Source of the DNA: Chrysomallon squamiferum
Taxonomy: Eukaryota > Mollusca > Gastropoda > Neomphalida > Peltospiridae
Reading direction: 5' to 3'
Assembly (NCBI GenBank): GCA_012295275.1
Contig: CM022665.1
Span: forward strand, 47,387,102-47,414,601
Length of the DNA: 27,500 nucleotides
The position numbers were made by a program, and so were the translations under genes. Below, piece after piece: positions 11,323 through 19,080 of this stretch; the first letter of the stretch is position 1, and each line of letters begins with the position of its first letter. Under the pieces are notes generated by a model that was not told where the DNA came from, did no database searches, and saw only the letters and a program-made list of their open reading frames with translations.

Positions 11323-11944
11323 GACAGGGGGGTTAAAGATATCTCTTATAAAAACTGAAATGTTGATTGCCAGTAATGTAATATATATTTAACAGTGCTG
11401 AAGTAACCAGAAATAAATGCTCTGACTGATCAAACCTGTTTCACTGTTGTTTTGTTTTTTATACCTGATCAAACCTCTCCATTGTGTTCAGTATCACTGG
11501 TTCATCATCTGTTTGATCTATTGTTTTAGTTTCCAACAATGGACTACAGTTCTTTGTTCTGATGTTTGTGTACTACATACTTGATCATGTTTGTCAGTAA
11601 CAGAAGGTGATTTTCTGTGTTGTATACAAACTGAATTTGGTGTTGTATATAAATTGTATTCTTGTATACAAATAGTATTTTTTGTTATATACAAATTGTA
11701 TATTTTGCTGTATACAAATTGTATTCTCTTGTATACAAATTGTATTCTGAGTTGTATACTTTTTTTATTAATTAACTGTCACTGTTACAGTGACTATTCT
11801 AAAATGAAACCATGATAATTACTTACGACAGTGAAACTGAAAATTACTTGAGACTCTTAACTCTTCAATTCTGTGAAAATAATAAAAATAATTACAACAC
11901 ATTGTCAGTGTAACTATATGAAAATAATAACTCACAAAGATTAT

Positions 11945-11978
<34 letters not shown>

Positions 11979-12240
11979 GATAAAAATAAAGATAAAAAGT
12001 CTTAACAAGTCATTTCTGCGTATGACATCTCTAGCTGTGGGGTGATTTCTGCTGGGTCAGAGTGACAGGAAACAGGTCAAGGCTGAATCCAGGCGTCTGA
12101 ACATTGCCAGCACTGTATCCTAGCAGAAAAAAATCTGCTTTTTGTACACACACACACAGACACACATCCTCACACACCCATACACACAAATACACATACT
12201 CACACTTGCACACACTTAGATACATAAACATATACATGGT

Positions 12241-12271
<31 letters not shown>

Positions 12272-12333
12272 AATAAACTAATTATAGAACTGATGCAACA
12301 CACCCTACAGCATGACATGCACACTATTGTTAC

Positions 12334-12366
<33 letters not shown>

Positions 12367-12888
12367 ATAGATAGACAGATAGATATATGACACACACACA
12401 CACACACACACACATACACATTATTTATTCAGCATTGTTTTGTTTTTTTTAAAATATAAAATCACTTACTAAGAAACGGTTAAGTCTTGTTGTAGAACTT
12501 TCTGTGATTTTGTTTTTGTTTAAACTGAGACTGCAGTAGATAAATGTGTTTGACATTTGTGTTCAAGATAGGAACATATGCCATAACTGACTTCTCACAA
12601 GGTTTTATTGTTTTATACACTTTTTTAAAGCATTTTCTGGCAGTTTTATTTTTATTTCTATTTTTTTTCTTCTATTTTTTTCTTCTTTTACTTTATTACT
12701 GGGTTTTAGGAATGTAAAATGTAAATAAGCTATGAATAACACAAAAAAAAAATCCTAACACATGCATATATAAAACCTGTTTTATTCTTTTTTTAATCTT
12801 TTTTTTTTTTTTTTAGTTTAATACAGTTAGTTTGGGAGAATTTTAAAATTGAAAAATGAATTACAAACAACAACAATAACAAAACAAC

Positions 12889-12924
<36 letters not shown>

Positions 12925-13281
12925 GATACACAAACCAGAAAAAAAGCCAAAAAAAGCCCTTTAGTTTCAGTTTAAAACTTTTAATATAGAACCTTTATTA
13001 AATTATAAAATAATTTTGAAATTTCTGGAGATATTTTTATGCTTACTCTTTGCTAATTGTGTTTGTAAGCTTTAAAAAATATATATATATTACTGATAAA
13101 TATTGTGATTAATTGATTTAATATGAATTTAAATAAAAATAATAATAACAACAACAAAGTTTAATTATTAAAAATACCAAAAAGAAAAAACAAATCACAA
13201 TTTGGACTTTTTAGGTTTCTTCCTTTCTTTTTCAATCTGTGCATGTAACTTTTTTAAATTATTATTGTTCATATGATTATG

Positions 13282-13326
<45 letters not shown>

Positions 13327-13505
13327 TTTTTTTATTCCTTTTTGTCCAAATCATTTTTTTTTTCCTTTTTGTCCAAAATTTTTTTTAAGTTATATAGAAT
13401 ACTTTTGTTTAAACCAAGACAAGAAATCTTTTTTTCTATCTTACATACATCAATGCTGAGTAAGTGCAATATATTTGGGTGGGATTTTAAGGATGTGTTT
13501 TTTGG

Positions 13506-13545
<40 letters not shown>

Positions 13546-14766
13546 GTAGTAGTAGTAGTAATTATTATTATTGTTATTATTATTATTATTATTATTATAG
13601 TAGTAGTAGTAGTAATTATTATTATTGTTATTGTTATTATTATTATTAGTAGTAGTAGTAGTAGTAATTTATTATTAATTTTTGTTGTTGTTATTATTAT
13701 TGTTGTTTGTTTTTTTCCCTCAAATTCTTAACCTCATTAACTAGCCTAATTCCAATGTTCATTCATCCTGGATGGCTATTCTTAGTCTGTACTGATCTAG
13801 GTTTGAACTCACAAACTGCCAGGTGATATGTATTGACATATTTTAATGTTTACGTCAGACTAAAGTTTAACGATGTTAACGTGATAACTGTATTGAGTAA
13901 TCAAGTTGTTTACAGAAATATTTCAGGTTAAGGGAAAAAAAAAAAAAAAAAAGTACTGTGCACGTTTTCTTTATTTATTTATTCTTTTATTTATTTATTT
14001 ACTTTTATTTTTTATTTTTTATTGTGTGTGTTTGAGTCAGGAAGAGAGTTCAGCTACAGAGTTATCATTACTATTTTTGGCACCTCAACAAAATAAAAAA
14101 CCACTTTCCATTAATTTTTCGACGTTATATTTGAACATGATATAAACAGACTGAGTCTCCGCTACTAATTGCATTTGGCCCCGTCTGTCTTTTCTATTCC
14201 ATATTCATTGTACGGTGCAGTTATTATTATTATTATTATTTATCATTTAAAAAAATAATAATAATAAATAGGTAAACAGATAAATCCATTTACTTTTTTT
14301 ATTTTTATTTTTTTTCTAAGTTAAATTGTATGTCAAAAGTATATAGTTTATTGCGCTATAAGAAAATCAGGCAAACGTTATTTGTCGACTTGACATTACA
14401 ACATCCAGACACACCTCCAGTTTTGACCAATCGGTGGACAGCACCGATAGCACACCTACTTTTTGACCAATCAGCGCTAAGGCTAGCTTGTGAACTTGTG
14501 AACTAAATATCCTTGGCTGTATGGAATGGGTTCAGGGAACAATTAAAGGGTAGCTGTTTATGTGTAGGTTGTACTTTTAGACGATCCTTTTTAGTCACGT
14601 TTCGATGCTTTGGAATTTATTTAACGCAATATACTTTCCATAAACATCATGTTATTTAGTTTTTCATACAGTTATTTATGTTTTTAAAACTACGTATTTT
14701 ATTTTATTAAATTTTATTTTATTTATTTATTTATTTATTTATTTTTATTATTATTATTATTATTAT

Positions 14767-14810
<44 letters not shown>

Positions 14811-14958
14811 AATTAAAAACATTTCTTATTATACACAAATATTTCATCAGCCTTCATTCTGGATCCAAAAGTATTTTCTTTTATTTGCGATTCTTCCTCC
14901 ACATTAATTTTCTTTATGGTTGAATTATTATTACCATTTATTATTATTATTATTATTA

Positions 14959-14993
<35 letters not shown>

Positions 14994-15163
14994 CTTCAAG
15001 CGATCGCTATTATGATGCATTGTTTTATTTATTACCCATGCTTAATGTTAATTTTATAAGTCAACTGTACTGTGCGAAACTCTGGCCCAAAAAAAACCCA
15101 GTTATATTTTTAAAACAGTGTGGTCTAATATTACTACTTCTATTTCCGATCCAGTGAATTACC

Positions 15164-15209
<46 letters not shown>

Positions 15210-16094
15210 ACTGAAAACGAGATTATATGCACGTATTGTTGAGGCGATTTCGTCAATAGCCCGTAACGAGGTCTTTCAGTATTACAAGTGGCTTCTGGCA
15301 ATGACGTTAATGGCAGGGTGTTTCATTGGTCCATATTTTGATTATATGCATGACTCATGGGTCAGAGTTGACAGCTAGCAGCAGTCAGCTGTTTCTGTAT
15401 TCAGACGATAGTTAGCAGTGGATCGGTAGGAACGAAATAATTTACAGTGTAAAGATCAAAACCATTTGTGAAAACTGGATTTAAACGTGGAAATGATTCT
15501 GGATGATTACTGTCATTCAACAAAGGGACATTTGCAAGTAGGCTTTAGTTGTTTTAGTTTTCTCATTTTTTCACCCTTTTTCACTTTCTCATTCTTTAGC
15601 TCATTTGACAGGGGAAATTTCCACTTGCTTTTCGATTCATAAATGTTAAACGGAACATAAATAATCGTATATATTTATGGTAATCATTTCATACATAATA
15701 CTTTCTAATATTAAGCAGCATTTATGGAGTTAGTGCAACGAATTTTGACTTTAATTAGACATAAGAGTTAAAAGCCGGCTGTGCGAACCTTTGTTTGACA
15801 GAATGGGGTCAATCGACGATGGTCAATCGGTCTCGGATGGACGCTTCTACCTAACAAAGAACTTTAAAAAAATTACTTAAATAAAAAATAAAAAATAAAA
15901 CAAAACAAAAACATAAAATAATTTTTTTATGGGAAAACACCGTTTTAAGCATTAATTTATAAACTGCATGAAGTTTAACTGTTCTCAAATTACTGTTAAT
16001 GTTTCTTTTGCAGATTGTTCCTGTGAATAGCTCGGACGAACAAGTAAGTTTTATTTTTATTTATTTATTTTTTTCCGTTTTTTCCGTATATATA

Positions 16095-16146
<52 letters not shown>

Positions 16147-16388
16147 TTTTTATATTTATCTATTACAATTTTCATTTTAAGGGAAGTGTATAAAAATTGT
16201 TCTGTTTAATTATATTCATTTATACCCACTCAAACTACAAAGTGAAAATATTGTTAACCGGTTGGTCTTAAAATTAGTTTAAAATAAAATATGCAAAACA
16301 CTACCGAAAAATAAAAAAATAAATTAAATGATTAATGACTACAGAGTTTTATATACAAATTGATAATGATAATAGACAGGCAGTGTGA

Positions 16389-16419
<31 letters not shown>

Positions 16420-18916
16420 GTAAATCTTTCCTGAATATCCACAGTTATGTATTATTTTCAAAATACGTCATTGCAAATTATACTGTACCTTACATTTAAG
16501 ATATCATAATTTAATTGAATTTTGTCCCCTCAGTTTGGTGCGTTCAAAGATAGAGTTAGAAAGAAGTAAAGCATATTTCATAGTTTGTTCACCTTTAAGA
16601 TAAACTTTTTAAAACGCATCGGGATATTTGTAAAAAAAAAAATTTTTCTTTCTTTCTTTCATTTATTTATTTATTTTCTTTGTAACACTTTTTTTTTGTT
16701 AAACATATTATGGATTTTTATATTGATTCCGCCATTGTTCGTTAATAGTTTACGGCTCGAATTTCGACTTGATGTTGCTTGATACATCTTTATGCATTAG
16801 TCGGATTAAACGAAATGTCACATTAAAGCTATACCACATTAACGGTACATTGTGATAATAATTTTTAAGCGCTGAATGTATAAATTTTACACTGACGCAG
16901 TTTCCAAGACAAAGGATTCGGCACTCCTCGGCTTGAACAATACAATGTGCATTGCTGATGCAAGCACGCGCAAGCCTAGTCGTTCCAGTTAGTGATCCGT
17001 TTGTGATTTTCCAGAAGAGAAAAACTTTTTTAATAATCTAAAAATAACTCTTCACTGTACAGGTCAGCAAAAAGCTTAGCCACATATAATCTTGCAGCTG
17101 ACGTTTGATCTAAATTTAGCATCAATAACTTTGGTTGCTGTGGTGTCTAAAAATAGATCGATGGTATTCCCCGATATCGCCTGTCAGCAGTCAACGTAAG
17201 CCGTACCGCGGCCTTGAACAAATTATTAAATAAAATTCATTTTCTTTTTATTACTTTTATTTTGATATTCTTTTTATATTTCTTTGTTAATTTTGGTCAT
17301 TAAATCGCAAATTTCTTTTATTAAGTAATTGTATCATTTTTGTAACATTTTTCATTAAAAAAAAAAGAAGAAAGAAACTGAAACAGTAATTATAATAATA
17401 AGTTTTGCACATTTGAAATTATTATTATTAATATTACATTTTTAAATAAATGAATAAAATAACCTTCAGTGATAAAGTTATTGTAACCCATTTTAGAGGG
17501 ACTGCAAGCCTTTGTTTGTTATTATTATTGTTATTGAAGCAAACAAATTTCAGTAGTCTTGCATCAGCATTGTACATTTCAAATAGCAAAGCAGATCTAA
17601 ACCTTTTTACAGTGGGGGTCTGGCTGTCCTATGCAGCAGATGTTGTTTATTACTGTAAACAGTTCTAACCACAAAATGCAGTCGCTGGTGGGTCCTGTGA
17701 ATATAATTAAATACATCATACATAAGAAACAATAGGTGAAAAATAGGATTTTTATGTGTTCCGGTGAATAAATAAATACATACCTGGAGATAAATATATA
17801 AAATGACCATTTTGACTGGCATTTACAGTTCACTTTGTAGACATTCTGTGGATCCATCCATTTTGTAAAAAAAAAAAAAAATGTATAACTTTTTCTCTCA
17901 TTCATTTAGAATTTATTTATTTATATTATTTTATAATTATATATATATTTTTTTAATTAATTTATTTGTTTGATATATGACATTGTTTAAAGAATAGTTT
18001 GTGTTGTTTTCAGGTACAGATGGTATTTGTCGATGCTTTTTTACAGAACAACCGGTTAGAAAATGTCACTCAGGTGATGGGCTATCACCCTGGCTATCTA
18101 GACTGCTTTCTGAAAACTCAGCATTATCTTCTACACGAAGATGGACCACTTACCTATGAATTCCGTCACTACATTGCCATGATGGTCAGTAATGATATTT
18201 ATTTTTATATATTTTTTATTTTTATTTTTTTAAATTTAATTATTGACAGAACTGCTTTTCTTAATATATTAATAATGTCATTTTTTAGCTTTCACAATTT
18301 GTCATCAAATTTAAATTTTGAAATCATTATTATCATCATTGTCATCAGTTTATTAATTATTTATTTTGTTCACCTGAAAGATATATTTGATTAAAATCAA
18401 ATGTGTGTGTCTGTATTTATATAAATATGGGAGACTATTATATTTTAGAGTAATCTTTGAAAGATTTTAGCCACTCCATCATGAATATATATATCTATTA
18501 TATATTTTTTATTATTTTATACAATTGTGTACTGGTTTTTGGGAGACTATTATATTTTAGAGTAATCTTTGAAAGATTTTAGCCAGTCTATCATGAATAT
18601 ATATATATATCTATTACATATCTTTTATTATTTTATATGATCGTGTACTGTTTCTCTTGTACAGGCTGCTGGTCGACACCAGTGTTCATACCTGATGAAG
18701 CTGCACATGCAGGAGTTTCTCCTACAAGGAGGAGATCCTACATGGCTGCAGGGTCTCAACTTCATTCCAAAGAAACTGCGTGATCTGTACGAGGTGAACA
18801 AAATCCTCGCTCACAGACCATGGCTTATCACCAAAGAACACATCGAAGTGAGTTGTTTAGTCGTTCATTTTTCACAGTTTCTTAACACTGACATGTAAAA
18901 CCCCAACCAATATATC

Positions 18917-18977
<61 letters not shown>

Positions 18978-19037
18978 TACATTTTATATATGTTAATTAA
19001 AAGATATAGAGAAATCTCACTTGTTAGATATATTTTC

Positions 19038-19080
<43 letters not shown>

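Noticed and set aside
11618-11762. CRISPR-like array
   Set aside because: Repeats are contiguous and degenerate with no unique spacers, and the DNA is eukaryotic.
12031-12411. 126-codon minus-strand frame rich in Cys, Val, His and Thr
   Set aside because: Translation of CA/TG microsatellites, with no family resemblance.
13273-13731. 152-codon Ile/Val/Ser-rich frame
   Set aside because: Product of ATT/AGT repeats.
13780-13820. tRNA B-box-like AGGTTTGAACTC
   Set aside because: No matching A box at the right distance and no tRNA fold.
17450-17668. 72-codon frame in intron 2
   Set aside because: Contains a Leu run from an ATT-type repeat and no recognisable domain; not joined in frame to neighbouring exons by good splice sites.
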